Shown here in pieces: positions 24,589-32,397 of a stretch of DNA of 64,000 nucleotides (position 1 is the stretch's first letter; every line of letters begins with the position of its first letter). The position numbers were made by a program, and so were the translations under genes. Origin of the DNA: Sporomusa silvacetica DSM 10669. GTDB taxonomy: Bacteria; Bacillota; Negativicutes; Sporomusales; Sporomusaceae. The stretch covers positions 248,001 through 312,000 of the forward strand of contig NZ_LSLK01000059.1 of the NCBI RefSeq assembly GCF_002257705.1, written 5' to 3'. The notes below the pieces were generated by a model. It did not search any database. It worked only from the letters and a program-made list of their open reading frames with translations, and had not been told where the DNA came from.

Positions 24589-25032
24589 CTAGCAGTCTTT
24601 TTCTAACTCCATAAGTTTGGCCACCCGGCAAGCGTGACGTCCTCCGGCAAATTCAGTTTTAAGCCATACCTCAACAATCATTCTGGCCAAACCAGATCCA
24701 ATCACGCGTTCTCCCATTGTCAGGATATTCGCGTCATTATGCTCGCGCGACATCTGCGCCGAAAAGACATCATTACAAAGAGCGGCTCTGATTCCCTTTA
24801 CTTTGTTAGCCGCAATACTAACCCCAATGCCTGTGCCGCAAACAATAATGCCCCGTTCATACTCGCCTTTTGCCACTGCTTCGGCTACTTGACGGGAAAT
24901 GTCGGGGTAGTCAACTGATGCGGAGGTATATGTACCAAAATCATGGCTATTTACCTTAAGCTCAGTTAATAAAGTTTTAATTTCTTCTTTTAGTCGAAAA
25001 CCGCCATGGTCGCTGCCAATTGCTACTTTCAT
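24589..25032 (-). CDS. rpiB: Ribose-5-phosphate isomerase B
   Basis: 147 residues from the ATG at 25032 (M-K-V-A-I-G-S-D-H-G-G-F-x-L-K). The frame continues upstream to 25125 but that part overlaps the phosphatase gene and has no family match. Motifs: S-D-H-G-G, G-I-I-V-C-G-T-G-I-G-V-S-I-A-A-N-K, the catalytic cysteine in V-C-G-T-G, and R-E-H-N-D-A-N-I-L-T-M-G-E-R. It interconverts ribose-5-P and ribulose-5-P, or allose-6-P in some relatives. It follows the YwlE-like gene by 56 bases. Confidence 0.95.
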   Translation of the reverse strand: MKVAIGSDHGGFRLKEEIKTLLTELKVNSHDFGTYTSASVDYPDISRQVAEAVAKGEYERGIIVCGTGIGVSIAANKVKGIRAALCNDVFSAQMSREHNDANILTMGERVIGSGLARMIVEVWLKTEFAGGRHACRVAKLMELEKDC

Positions 25033-25088
25033 TGCAGTAACACTTCCTATGTATATATTTACATGCCATTCTTCATTTTCAACGTTAA

Positions 25089-25553
25089 TTACTTTTTTCC
25101 TGCTAAACTTACAATTTTTTCCCACGCTGAAATCAGCAATTGTCGCAGTTGCTGAGCACAGGCATGGTACTTAACCTCGCTGCCACCAAACGGATCGGCA
25201 ACGTCGCCTGTTTTACCAGCAAACTCAGCTAACGTGTACGTTTTTTCCACCATACCTGGTGCTACCCTCATAATCGCATGTTTATGCGCTATTGTCATGG
25301 CCAGTACCAGATCTGCCGCCATCAATTGGGCCAAATCAAGCTGCACTGAGCAATGCCTGTCCAAACTAAGTCCAGCCTGATGCATAACAGCCTGAGCCTG
25401 AGGCGAAGCGGGCTGCTGCCAGGCGGAAAGCCCAGCCGAGGTCACAACAATTTTATCAGCCACCCCCGCTTGTACTGCCATATCGGCAAGTATAGCGGCC
25501 GCCATGGGACTACGACAGGTATTACCGGTACATACAAGTAGTACCTTAAACAT
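25089..25553 (-). CDS. ywlE: Low-molecular-weight protein arginine phosphatase (YwlE type)
   Basis: 154 residues. The P-loop is C8-T-G-N-T-C-R14-S at the N-terminus, and the acid motif is A-D-P-F-G at about residues 117-121. In B. subtilis YwlE the threonine at the matching place (Thr11, here T12) makes the enzyme prefer phospho-arginine, against isoleucine in tyrosine phosphatases. The same residue here predicts protein-arginine phosphatase activity opposite McsB. The gene order (tsaC, mntP, ywlE, rpiB) is that of Bacillus. ATG with GGAGGGG at a spacing of about 10. Confidence 0.9.
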   Translation of the reverse strand: MFKVLLVCTGNTCRSPMAAAILADMAVQAGVADKIVVTSAGLSAWQQPASPQAQAVMHQAGLSLDRHCSVQLDLAQLMAADLVLAMTIAHKHAIMRVAPGMVEKTYTLAEFAGKTGDVADPFGGSEVKYHACAQQLRQLLISAWEKIVSLAGKK

Positions 25554-25614
25554 CTTTGTTCAACCCCTCCTATTTTGTGCCAGGAAAAAATTTCTCATAC
25601 CTCTATAAATAATT

Positions 25615-26211
25615 CTAGCAGATTGTTGTCCATATGATATGTATTCCTAAAAGTACTAAAACACTGCCACCTATCAGTTCAGCCCGTCCGCCAATATACC
25701 GACCCAACTTACGACCTAATACTAGACCAAGCAGCGCAATGGCAAAGATAACTATCCCCAAAACCAAACTTAGTTCGAATAAATTTACATCAATCATGCC
25801 TAGGCTGAAACCAGCTGCCAGGGCATCAATACTCACGCTGGCAGCCAACAAGAGGAGGGCTGCACCATGCAAGGGGTTACTTGGCATGGTATCCTTTGAG
25901 CCACATATATTATCCTTAATCATTGAAGCACCTAAGCCAGCAAGCACCAAGGCACCGATAATTGTGGCAATATTTTGTACATTGGCAACTGGCCAGTTGA
26001 TATGGTAGGCCCCCACGTGTTCAACAATACTCCCCAACCAGTGTCCAATATGATATCCAATTAGAATCATAATAATATGGGACACCGCAAACACAAAGGC
26101 TGACCGGAAAATCACCAGCCGGCGCACCTTGTTCATACCAATAGGCACCGCTACTGAAAACAAATCTGTTCCCAACGCGGCACTTAGAACAACCAGTTCA
26201 AACAGGCTCAT
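25615..26211 (-). CDS. mntP: MntP-like manganese efflux membrane protein
   Basis: 198 residues from the ATG at 26211, supported by GGAGGTGG about seven bases upstream; an earlier start at 26265 has no box. Six membrane helices form two similar halves, each with an acidic motif: A-L-G-T-D-L-F-S-V-A in helix 1 and A-A-S-V-S-I-D-A-L-A-A-G in helix 4. This is the MntP (DUF204) pattern. It exports Mn2+ in characterised relatives. It lies between tsaC and ywlE as in Bacillus. No Mn riboswitch fits in the 62-base gap upstream. Confidence 0.9.
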   Translation of the reverse strand: MSLFELVVLSAALGTDLFSVAVPIGMNKVRRLVIFRSAFVFAVSHIIMILIGYHIGHWLGSIVEHVGAYHINWPVANVQNIATIIGALVLAGLGASMIKDNICGSKDTMPSNPLHGAALLLLAASVSIDALAAGFSLGMIDVNLFELSLVLGIVIFAIALLGLVLGRKLGRYIGGRAELIGGSVLVLLGIHIIWTTIC

Positions 26212-26273
26212 ATTTCCACCTCCGCTGGTAATGTATATGTACCACCAAGAGGCAATATGAAGCATTCCTCAAT

Positions 26274-27320
26274 CTAGAGGCGAATAATGCGATACCCTGC
26301 AGCTTTACGTAATCGGTTCATGACAGCAAGCCCCAACCCCTGATCGCTAATACCTTCAGCATAAATGACATCCACAGCCTTATTATCAAAACTCCTAAGA
26401 GCGGTGTAGAGGTTGGCTGCAATAGCAGCCGTATCGCCGCGTGGTCCGTAAACAAAAGCTATAGCCTCAGGCGGCAAACTCCCTGCTAATTCAGCAGACA
26501 CGATAACCCCCACTGTTTTCCCTGTCGCTAGCGCTTGATTAAGCTCCCGCTTTAAAAGTGCAGTCGCAGTAATCGGTTCGGCCTCCACTAAAAACAGCGG
26601 CGCCAAAGGCGCATAATGGGTATATTTCATACCAGGCGATTTTGGTATCGCCTGTGCGCCAGAGAGCGTTGGATCAATTTCGACTTCCCCCAACACTTCG
26701 ACCAGCATTTCATAAGTAATCCCCCCTGGTCGCAGCAATGTCGGCACTGGGGTGGTACAATCAACCACCGTTGATTCTACACCAATCTCACAGGGACCGG
26801 CATCAATCACAGCGGCAATTTTACCATCAAGATCTGCCAGTACAGCTTGCGCTGTCGTCGGACTTGGTCTTCCTGAAGTATTTGCACTAGGCGCCGCCAC
26901 TGGCACACCTGCCAGACGGATTAACTCTCTGGCCACCAGTGACGAGGGTAAACGAATGGCCACCGTATCCAAACCACCAGTCACAGCATCAGGCACCAGT
27001 GGCCGACGATTAACCACCATCGTGAGTGGTCCAGGCCAGTAGCGTTCAGCCAAAGCCAACGCATTGGCCGGCACAGACGCTGCTAGAGTATATATTTTGT
27101 CAACAGCATCGATATGTAGTATAAGCGGGTTATCTGAAGGCCGTCCTTTGGCCTGAAAGATAGCCTTTACTGCTTGCACGTTGAGCCCATTAGCGCCAAG
27201 ACCATACACGGTTTCGGTAGGAAATGCCACCAACTGCCCCTGGCGCAGCATAGCAGCTGTCTCTGTCAAAACAGCTATATCCGGGTCGAACGGGTCTATT
27301 TTATAATAGTTAGTATGCAC
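26274..27320 (-). CDS. tsaC: Threonylcarbamoyl-AMP synthase (TsaC/Sua5, YwlC)
   Basis: 348 residues from the GTG at 27320, nine bases after GGAG and overlapping the prmC stop by 11 bases. An ATG at 27329 touches the box. The YrdC domain (about 15-205) has F-P-T-E-T-V-Y-G-L-G, K-x-R-P-x-x-x-P-L, A-P-S-A-N-x-S-G-R-P-S-P-T and the S-T-V-V-D strand. A linker with S-P-G-M-K-Y-x-H-Y-A-P follows, then the C-terminal Sua5 domain. It makes the activated intermediate for the t6A37 tRNA modification. The two-domain Sua5 layout matches YwlC. Confidence 0.94.
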   Translation of the reverse strand: MHTNYYKIDPFDPDIAVLTETAAMLRQGQLVAFPTETVYGLGANGLNVQAVKAIFQAKGRPSDNPLILHIDAVDKIYTLAASVPANALALAERYWPGPLTMVVNRRPLVPDAVTGGLDTVAIRLPSSLVARELIRLAGVPVAAPSANTSGRPSPTTAQAVLADLDGKIAAVIDAGPCEIGVESTVVDCTTPVPTLLRPGGITYEMLVEVLGEVEIDPTLSGAQAIPKSPGMKYTHYAPLAPLFLVEAEPITATALLKRELNQALATGKTVGVIVSAELAGSLPPEAIAFVYGPRGDTAAIAANLYTALRSFDNKAVDVIYAEGISDQGLGLAVMNRLRKAAGYRIIRL

Positions 27321-28191
27321 AATGATCATCTCCATTAGCAAAACGAAAAATTACAACACGTTCAATACCAGCATAATCTTTAATAATAGTTTCCGTTATC
27401 AGCCTACTGCCGGTATTAGCCAGTGCTGCTACCGGTCCGGCCTGATTAATTCCTACTTCTACGGCAATGAAGCCCTCTGGCTTAAGGTAGTCTGCTCCCT
27501 GCGCCACAATCCGACGGTAGAAATTGAGACCATCAGACCCGCCAGCCAACGCCAGACATGGTTCCTGACGTACCTCAGGACTTAATCCGGGGATCTCACT
27601 ATCTGGAATATACGGTGGGTTAGATACTATTGCATCGAATTTTTTACCTGCCAGCGGTCGCAACATATCACCTCTAAAGAGCGCCAGACGTTCGGAAACC
27701 CCTTGTCTATCGGCATTTTCTCCGGCAACTGCCAACGCCTCGGCAGAAATATCAACCGCCGCGCCTACCGCAGTAACTAGTTTGGATAATAAGCTAACAA
27801 TTATGGCACCACTGCCTGTACCCAAATCAGCAATAACCGGTGCCTCTGTACCAGCCAAGCGGTCAAGTGCGGCCTCCACCAATATCTCGGTATCAGGCCG
27901 GGGAATAAGTACAGCCGGATTAACCATGAAATCCAGCCCCATAAACTCTTTGTAACCGTTAATATAAGCTACCGGCGCATACATGGCCCGGCGTTTGACA
28001 GCTTGTCTGTAAGCAGCCAGTTCCTCTGGAGTTAGCGGCTGATCAAAATTAGTATATAAATACAGCCTGTCTTTACCTAATATATGGGAAAGCAGTACCT
28101 CAGCATCCAGGCGAGGATTATCAATCCCCTTGGAGTCGAAGTACTGCCTGGTCCATTGTACAATTGAAGTGATGGTCCATTGTTCAGTCAT
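27310..28191 (-). CDS. prmC: Release factor glutamine methyltransferase PrmC
   Basis: 293 residues from the ATG at 28191; the frame extends to 28236 but that part overlaps a strong hairpin, and GGGTGGG lies just before the ATG. The SAM site is I-A-D-L-G-T-G-S-G-A-I, and the catalytic N-P-P-Y lies in A-I-V-S-N-P-P-Y-I-P. It methylates the GGQ glutamine of peptide release factors. It directly follows prfA, its substrate gene, the standard arrangement. The stop codon is overlapped by tsaC. Confidence 0.95.
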   Translation of the reverse strand: MTEQWTITSIVQWTRQYFDSKGIDNPRLDAEVLLSHILGKDRLYLYTNFDQPLTPEELAAYRQAVKRRAMYAPVAYINGYKEFMGLDFMVNPAVLIPRPDTEILVEAALDRLAGTEAPVIADLGTGSGAIIVSLLSKLVTAVGAAVDISAEALAVAGENADRQGVSERLALFRGDMLRPLAGKKFDAIVSNPPYIPDSEIPGLSPEVRQEPCLALAGGSDGLNFYRRIVAQGADYLKPEGFIAVEVGINQAGPVAALANTGSRLITETIIKDYAGIERVVIFRFANGDDHCAY

Positions 28192-28202
28192 TGCACCCAC
28201 CC

Positions 28203-28241
28203 GGACGGTGAGAAACGCCCATTTGGCATTTCTCACCGTCC
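28203..28241 (-). other. Strong 13-bp hairpin between prfA and prmC
   Basis: GGACGGTGAGAAA (28203-28215) pairs perfectly with its complement at 28229-28241, and an inner GCC/GGC adds to the stem. No T tract follows. The hairpin starts 13 bases after the prfA stop and ends just before the prmC ribosome site. It more likely stabilises or processes the transcript, or tunes prmC translation, than terminates it. Confidence 0.6.
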
Positions 28242-28254
28242 TTAACGTTATTAT

Positions 28255-29322
28255 TTATTGTACTTCTTGCAATTTTTCACTTTGACCAGCAGTTACCAGC
28301 GCTGAGATTAGTTCATCCAAATCGCCGTTTAGGACAAAGTCCAGTTTATGCAGTGTTAGGCCAATACGATGATCGGTAACGCGGCCCTGCGGAAAGTTAT
28401 AGGTCCGAATTCGTTCACTGCGATCACCGGTACCCACCTGGCTTTTGCGATTCTCCGCCATCTCAGCGGCTTGTTCAGACTGCGCCAGCTCTAATATTCT
28501 GGAACGCAGCACACGCATAGCCTTATCCTTATTTTTAAGCTGCGATTTTTCATCCTGGCATGTTACCACAACTCCTGTCGGCAAATGAATAATGCGCACA
28601 GCCGATTCCGTTTTGTTGACATGCTGACCGCCAGCCCCACTGGCGCAATAGGTGTCAATGCGAAGGTCATTGGGATTGATTTCAATATCCACATCTTCGG
28701 CTTCAGGCAATACCGCTACTGTCACGGTAGAGGTATGAATCCGGCCGCTTGACTCAGTTGTCGGCACCCTCTGTACTCGATGCACTCCACTTTCATACTT
28801 GAGCTTAGAATATGCCCCATCGCCCTGAATAGAAAATACCACTTCCTTGAAGCCACCCAGATCGGGCGCATTTGCATCAAGCATCTCAGTCCGCCAGCCC
28901 TGGTTTTCGGCATAACGGGTATACATACGGAATAAATCACCAGCAAATAGCGCGGCCTCATCACCACCGGCACCGCCCCGGATTTCAACAATAACATTCT
29001 TATCATCTTTAGGGTCTTTGGGCAGAAGTAAAATTCGCAGTTCTTCTTCTAAGCCCGCTATTTTATTGTACGCCTCGCTATACTCAGCTTCCACTAGCTC
29101 GCGAAATTCATCATCAAGTTTATCTTTGAGCATTTCACGGGCATCATCAACAGCCTGCAGTGTTTTCTTGTATTCCCGGAACTTTTCCACAATCAAAATC
29201 ATTTTACTGTGAGCCTTGGTCAGTTTCTGCCATTCGACCATGTCAGCCATTACCGCCGGGTCGCTGATCCGCCCTTCCAGTTCGAGAAATTTATCTTCCA
29301 TTGCCTGCATTTTATCCAACAT
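28255..29322 (-). CDS. prfA: Peptide chain release factor 1
   Basis: 355 residues. The catalytic G-G-Q lies in A-S-G-A-G-G-Q-H-V-N-K-T-E-S-A-V-R. The codon-recognition P-x-T motif region reads V-P-T-T-E-S-S-G-R-I-H-T-S-T. RF1 reads UAA and UAG. N-terminal helices are typical. ATG at 29322 behind GAGGTGA; it overlaps the stop of the DUF1385 gene by 11 bases, so coupling is likely. Confidence 0.97.
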   Translation of the reverse strand: MLDKMQAMEDKFLELEGRISDPAVMADMVEWQKLTKAHSKMILIVEKFREYKKTLQAVDDAREMLKDKLDDEFRELVEAEYSEAYNKIAGLEEELRILLLPKDPKDDKNVIVEIRGGAGGDEAALFAGDLFRMYTRYAENQGWRTEMLDANAPDLGGFKEVVFSIQGDGAYSKLKYESGVHRVQRVPTTESSGRIHTSTVTVAVLPEAEDVDIEINPNDLRIDTYCASGAGGQHVNKTESAVRIIHLPTGVVVTCQDEKSQLKNKDKAMRVLRSRILELAQSEQAAEMAENRKSQVGTGDRSERIRTYNFPQGRVTDHRIGLTLHKLDFVLNGDLDELISALVTAGQSEKLQEVQ

Positions 29323-30202
29323 TTGTTTTCACCTCTATTTCTTGGTCAGGCCGCACAGCATTTAAGGCTGCAATCGCTACTTCAATCTGATCGTCACTCG
29401 GTTCACGGGTAGTCAATTTTTGCAACCACAGGCCTGGTGTAATGGCACAAGCAACCCAGCGAGCATTACTCCGTCCGGCAAAGCGGATAATTTCATAAGC
29501 AATGCCAGCCACTACCGGCAGCAAAACCACCCTGGACAAAATCCGGAGCCACAGGTCAGGCCAACCCAAAAAAGCAAACATAATAATACTTACTACCATG
29601 ACAATAAGCAAAAAATTGGTGCCACAGCGGGGATGCAGACGGCTGTATTTTCTGATATTCTCCACCGTCAGTTTCTCGCCAGCCTCATAGGTATGGATAG
29701 TTTTGTGCTCAGCACCATGATACTGAAATACTCGTTGAATATCTTTCATGAGTGATATTCCCCAAATATACAAGAAGAAGATGGCCAGCCGCAAAATACC
29801 CTCAAACGTATTAAGTAACCGTGAATCAGTGACTGCACTATGAATATATTTTGCAGCAAAGGTTGGGATAATCACAAATAGTAAAATCGCCAATCCCAGC
29901 GAGAATACCATGGTCATGGCAATTTCTTTGGTAGATAAACTCTCTTCCTCCTCACCGGCCGCCTGTGCGGAAAATGACAAGGCCTTCAAACCATAAACCA
30001 GTGATTCTGCTAAAGCAACAACCCCGCGAAGCATCGGTTTCTTCAAAATAGGATAACGATCAGTAATCGAAGTCAACCGTTCCTTTTGAATCGTAATGTT
30101 GCCGGACGGTTCACGAACGGCAGTGGCGATAAATTCCGGACCACGCATCATAACACCTTCAATAACAGCCTGCCCGCCAACAAAAGGTTTTTTTTGACTC
30201 AT
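29312..30202 (-). CDS. DUF1385 membrane protein (YqhQ-like)
   Basis: 296 residues from the ATG at 30202, preceded by AAGGAGG; the frame extends 34 codons further without support. The signature G-G-Q-A-V-I-E-G-V-M-M-R-G-P lies at about residues 9-22, and a second motif Y-H-G-A-E-H-K-T-I-H-T-Y-E near 180 precedes H-P-R-C-G-T-N-F-L. Four or five membrane helices follow. The histidine/glutamate/cysteine motif suggests a metal site. The function of DUF1385 is unknown. It often lies between rpmE and prfA in clostridia, as here. Confidence 0.88.
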   Translation of the reverse strand: MSQKKPFVGGQAVIEGVMMRGPEFIATAVREPSGNITIQKERLTSITDRYPILKKPMLRGVVALAESLVYGLKALSFSAQAAGEEEESLSTKEIAMTMVFSLGLAILLFVIIPTFAAKYIHSAVTDSRLLNTFEGILRLAIFFLYIWGISLMKDIQRVFQYHGAEHKTIHTYEAGEKLTVENIRKYSRLHPRCGTNFLLIVMVVSIIMFAFLGWPDLWLRILSRVVLLPVVAGIAYEIIRFAGRSNARWVACAITPGLWLQKLTTREPSDDQIEVAIAALNAVRPDQEIEVKTNVG

Positions 30203-30265
30203 GCTGCCCGCCCTCCTTCTATCAAAACTTTCTACGCAATACCGCCTGTGTTCACATATAAGTAC

Positions 30266-30287
30266 AGCAGAGCATTCCTGCTCTGCT
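30266..30287 (-). terminator. Hairpin after rpmE, possible attenuator
   Basis: AGCAGAGCA (30266-30274) pairs perfectly with TGCTCTGCT (30279-30287) with a 4-base loop. It lies 33 bases after the rpmE stop. On the minus strand it is followed by GTACTTATAT, a poor T tract, so termination would be partial. Confidence 0.5.
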
Positions 30288-30319
30288 GCCCAGATGTTGT
30301 TCAATTAGCCAAGCGGCAA

Positions 30320-30529
30320 TTATTCTTTGGTATTGCTGCCAAAACGCTTGTTGAATCTTTCTACACGGCCGCCTGCTGCTATTTGGCGCTGTTGACCGGT
30401 ATAGAAGGGGTGGCATTTGGAGCATACATCTACACGCAGTTCTTTTTTAACCGAACCAGTAACAAACGTATTGCCACAGCCGCAGACAACTTTGGCTTCA
30501 TTGAATTGGGGATGAATCTTTTCTTGCAT
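30320..30529 (-). CDS. rpmE: 50S ribosomal protein L31 (zinc type)
   Basis: 69 residues from the ATG at 30529, six bases after GAGGTG; a GTG three codons earlier overlaps that box. The sequence has M-Q-E-K-I-H-P-Q-F and the zinc ligands C-G-C and C-S-K-C-H-P-F-Y-T-G, so this is the C+ form of L31. It begins the conserved rpmE-prfA-prmC cluster. The 187-base gap to the LysE-type gene shows nothing further that I recognise. Confidence 0.96.
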   Translation of the reverse strand: MQEKIHPQFNEAKVVCGCGNTFVTGSVKKELRVDVCSKCHPFYTGQQRQIAAGGRVERFNKRFGSNTKE

Positions 30530-30716
30530 ATCTTGCACCTCACTTTATAGAGCCATTTAAATTAAATTTATGCGTAGTAATTATAGCATATCAGACTACG
30601 CTACGCAAGCTATCTCATGGCAACTTTGCTAATATCCCGCCAACTCCCTGGTTAAGCTCGGGAAGACGCCGCCGTTCCACATACCTTGCTGTTGAAACAA
30701 AAAATAGTGGCTGGCA

Positions 30717-31334
30717 TTAAGCCTGCGCCACCAAGCTATAGCCCAAATATAGGGCGGCCCCCCAAATAAATACCGCTGAAAATTTTCCCAGCATCCCCAG
30801 TAACCTTCCCGAGCTATCTAAGGTTCCCACCAAACGCCCGGCAAAAGCCAGAGAAAAGAACCACAGCCAGGATACCAGGATACACGCTGCCGTAAACAAT
30901 AGTTTGCTGCTGTCACCATACTGTAATGAGCTAGTGCCAATAACCCCGATAGTGTCTAAAATAGCGTGAGGGTTAAGCAGTGATACCGAAGCTGCAAACA
31001 CGACCTGTTTACCAGGAGGCAAGCCTATTCCATCATGTGTTTGGCTATCTTCAGCCTTACTCTGCCAGGCGACCCAACCCATATAGGCTAAAAAGACAAA
31101 TCCGCCAGCCAATAGCACCGCCTTCAGCCAGGCAAAACTCAGTATTACCAGCGATACACCCAGTACCGCGGCCAGAATAAGCAGCGTATCACAAAGCCCG
31201 GCTGTCACTACGGCAGGCATGGCCTGCCACAAATTAGTTTGTATAGCTCCTTGGTTAAAGACAAATAGGTTTTGCACACCTAATGGTAAAATAAGCCCAA
31301 AAGCTAAAATAACACCATGAATAAAAGCTTCCAT
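30717..31334 (-). CDS. LysE/ArgO-family amino-acid exporter
   Basis: 205 residues with six membrane helices. The first helix has the family pattern F-G-L-I-L-P-L-G-V-Q-N-L-F-V-F-N-Q-G, and a later one has S-L-L-N-P-H-A-I-L-D-T-I-G-V-I-G, both like LysE/ArgO exporters of lysine or arginine. Substrate cannot be read from sequence. ATG start with a weak ribosome site. It follows the hydrolase gene by 21 bases on the same strand, so both may be one transcript; export of an amino acid beside an amidase would fit. Confidence 0.88.
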   Translation of the reverse strand: MEAFIHGVILAFGLILPLGVQNLFVFNQGAIQTNLWQAMPAVVTAGLCDTLLILAAVLGVSLVILSFAWLKAVLLAGGFVFLAYMGWVAWQSKAEDSQTHDGIGLPPGKQVVFAASVSLLNPHAILDTIGVIGTSSLQYGDSSKLLFTAACILVSWLWFFSLAFAGRLVGTLDSSGRLLGMLGKFSAVFIWGAALYLGYSLVAQA

Positions 31335-31355
31335 ACTTAGGTTCTCTTTTCCTCC

Positions 31356-32177
31356 TCAGACCCTGTATACTTCAGGCTTGCGGTGCCTCAGCAACGGCAA
31401 TTCTTCCCGCACTCTGTTCAACGTTCTAAAATCAATCTTGCTGGTAATCACAGTTTCGACTTCATTGGCAAGCGCCAGTACTCTGGCCCAGGGGTCAACA
31501 ATAATGGAATGCCCATATGACTTATACTCGGCGGCAGCATTTAATGCGGGAGCTGCTCCAATTACATATACCTGATTGTCAACGGCTCTGGCGCGCATCA
31601 ATAGCTCCCAATGGGCCGGACCTGTCACCGGGCCAAAAGCACCTGGATACACTAAGATTTCGGCTCCTTGCAGTACCATTGTCCTGGCTAGCTCGGGAAA
31701 ACGCACATCATAACAAATTGCCACCCCAATCTTTCCTAGTGATGTATCTACCAGCGTCATACTGCTACCGGCTACTAATGTCTTAGATTCCTGAAATACT
31801 GTCCCCCCTTTAATGTCCACATCAAACAGATGTACTTTGCGATGGCGGCCAATCAGTTTACCCTGCTCATTAAAGATAAAGCAGGTATTATAAATATTAC
31901 CTACTTCATCCCGTTCCGGAATTGAACCACCAACAACTATTACCTTGTGCTTTTCAGCGCACTCGGCCAACATGGCAATAGTCGGTCCCTCCGGATAGAT
32001 TTCAGCATATTGGGAAAATAGTTCTGACTGATAGGGACAATTAAACATCTCCGGCAATACTACCAAACGACTGCCCTGATCAGCGGCCTCTGCAATCATG
32101 CTCCTTGCCTTACAAATATTGCTCTGCTTATCTGCCACAACACCTAATTGGCAAATTCCAACATTAAAAACTAACAC
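31356..32177 (-). CDS. Carbon-nitrogen hydrolase (omega-amidase/Nit2-like)
   Basis: 273 residues with a GTG start behind GGAGGGG. The nitrilase triad is E43 (L-P-E-M-F-N-C-P-Y), K114 (H-R-K-V-H-L-F-D) and C155 (G-V-A-I-C-Y-D-V-R-F-P-E-L). The C-P-Y and C-Y-D-x-R-F-P-E text is typical of the omega-amidase branch, which hydrolyses alpha-ketoglutaramate and alpha-ketosuccinamate. Other nitrilase-superfamily substrates are possible. The gene is divergent from the HD-GYP gene. Confidence 0.88.
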   Translation of the reverse strand: MLVFNVGICQLGVVADKQSNICKARSMIAEAADQGSRLVVLPEMFNCPYQSELFSQYAEIYPEGPTIAMLAECAEKHKVIVVGGSIPERDEVGNIYNTCFIFNEQGKLIGRHRKVHLFDVDIKGGTVFQESKTLVAGSSMTLVDTSLGKIGVAICYDVRFPELARTMVLQGAEILVYPGAFGPVTGPAHWELLMRARAVDNQVYVIGAAPALNAAAEYKSYGHSIIVDPWARVLALANEVETVITSKIDFRTLNRVREELPLLRHRKPEVYRV

Positions 32178-32238
32178 CTATTACCCCTCCAATGATATTC
32201 ATACCACTTATGGATTATCTTGTAAAGCAATAAGAAAA

Positions 32239-32258
32239 GACTTGGCTTGTGCCAAGTC
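32239..32258. other. Small perfect hairpin upstream of the HD-GYP gene
   Basis: GACTTGG (32239-32245) pairs with CCAAGTC (32252-32258). It lies in the 220-base divergent gap between the hydrolase and the HD-GYP gene. A short ORF from 32098 runs through here on the plus strand, but it has no ribosome site and no family match. I checked the gap for a c-di-GMP riboswitch and found none. No clear promoter could be picked. Confidence 0.35.
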
Positions 32259-32397
32259 CTTTAGGACGCCGGCAGAAGCCTTAGTCGTTCAATCCAGGGA
32301 AAGTTATACTTTCCATCTGGATAAAAAACTAAAGGATTTTCCACTACCTCATGTCGAATAAAATTCAGTACACTAGCAGAAGGGGACATCTTATATC

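Noticed and set aside
24589..25125. Longer RpiB with a 31-residue N-terminal extension
   Set aside because: The extension overlaps the phosphatase gene and does not match the family, whose N-terminus begins at the ATG at 25032.
32098..32361. Plus-strand 87-codon frame ahead of the HD-GYP gene
   Set aside because: It begins inside the hydrolase gene on the other strand, has no ribosome site, and only about 60 codons are intergenic. A loose likeness of GAAGCCTTAGTCG there to the dispersed repeat is too short to claim.
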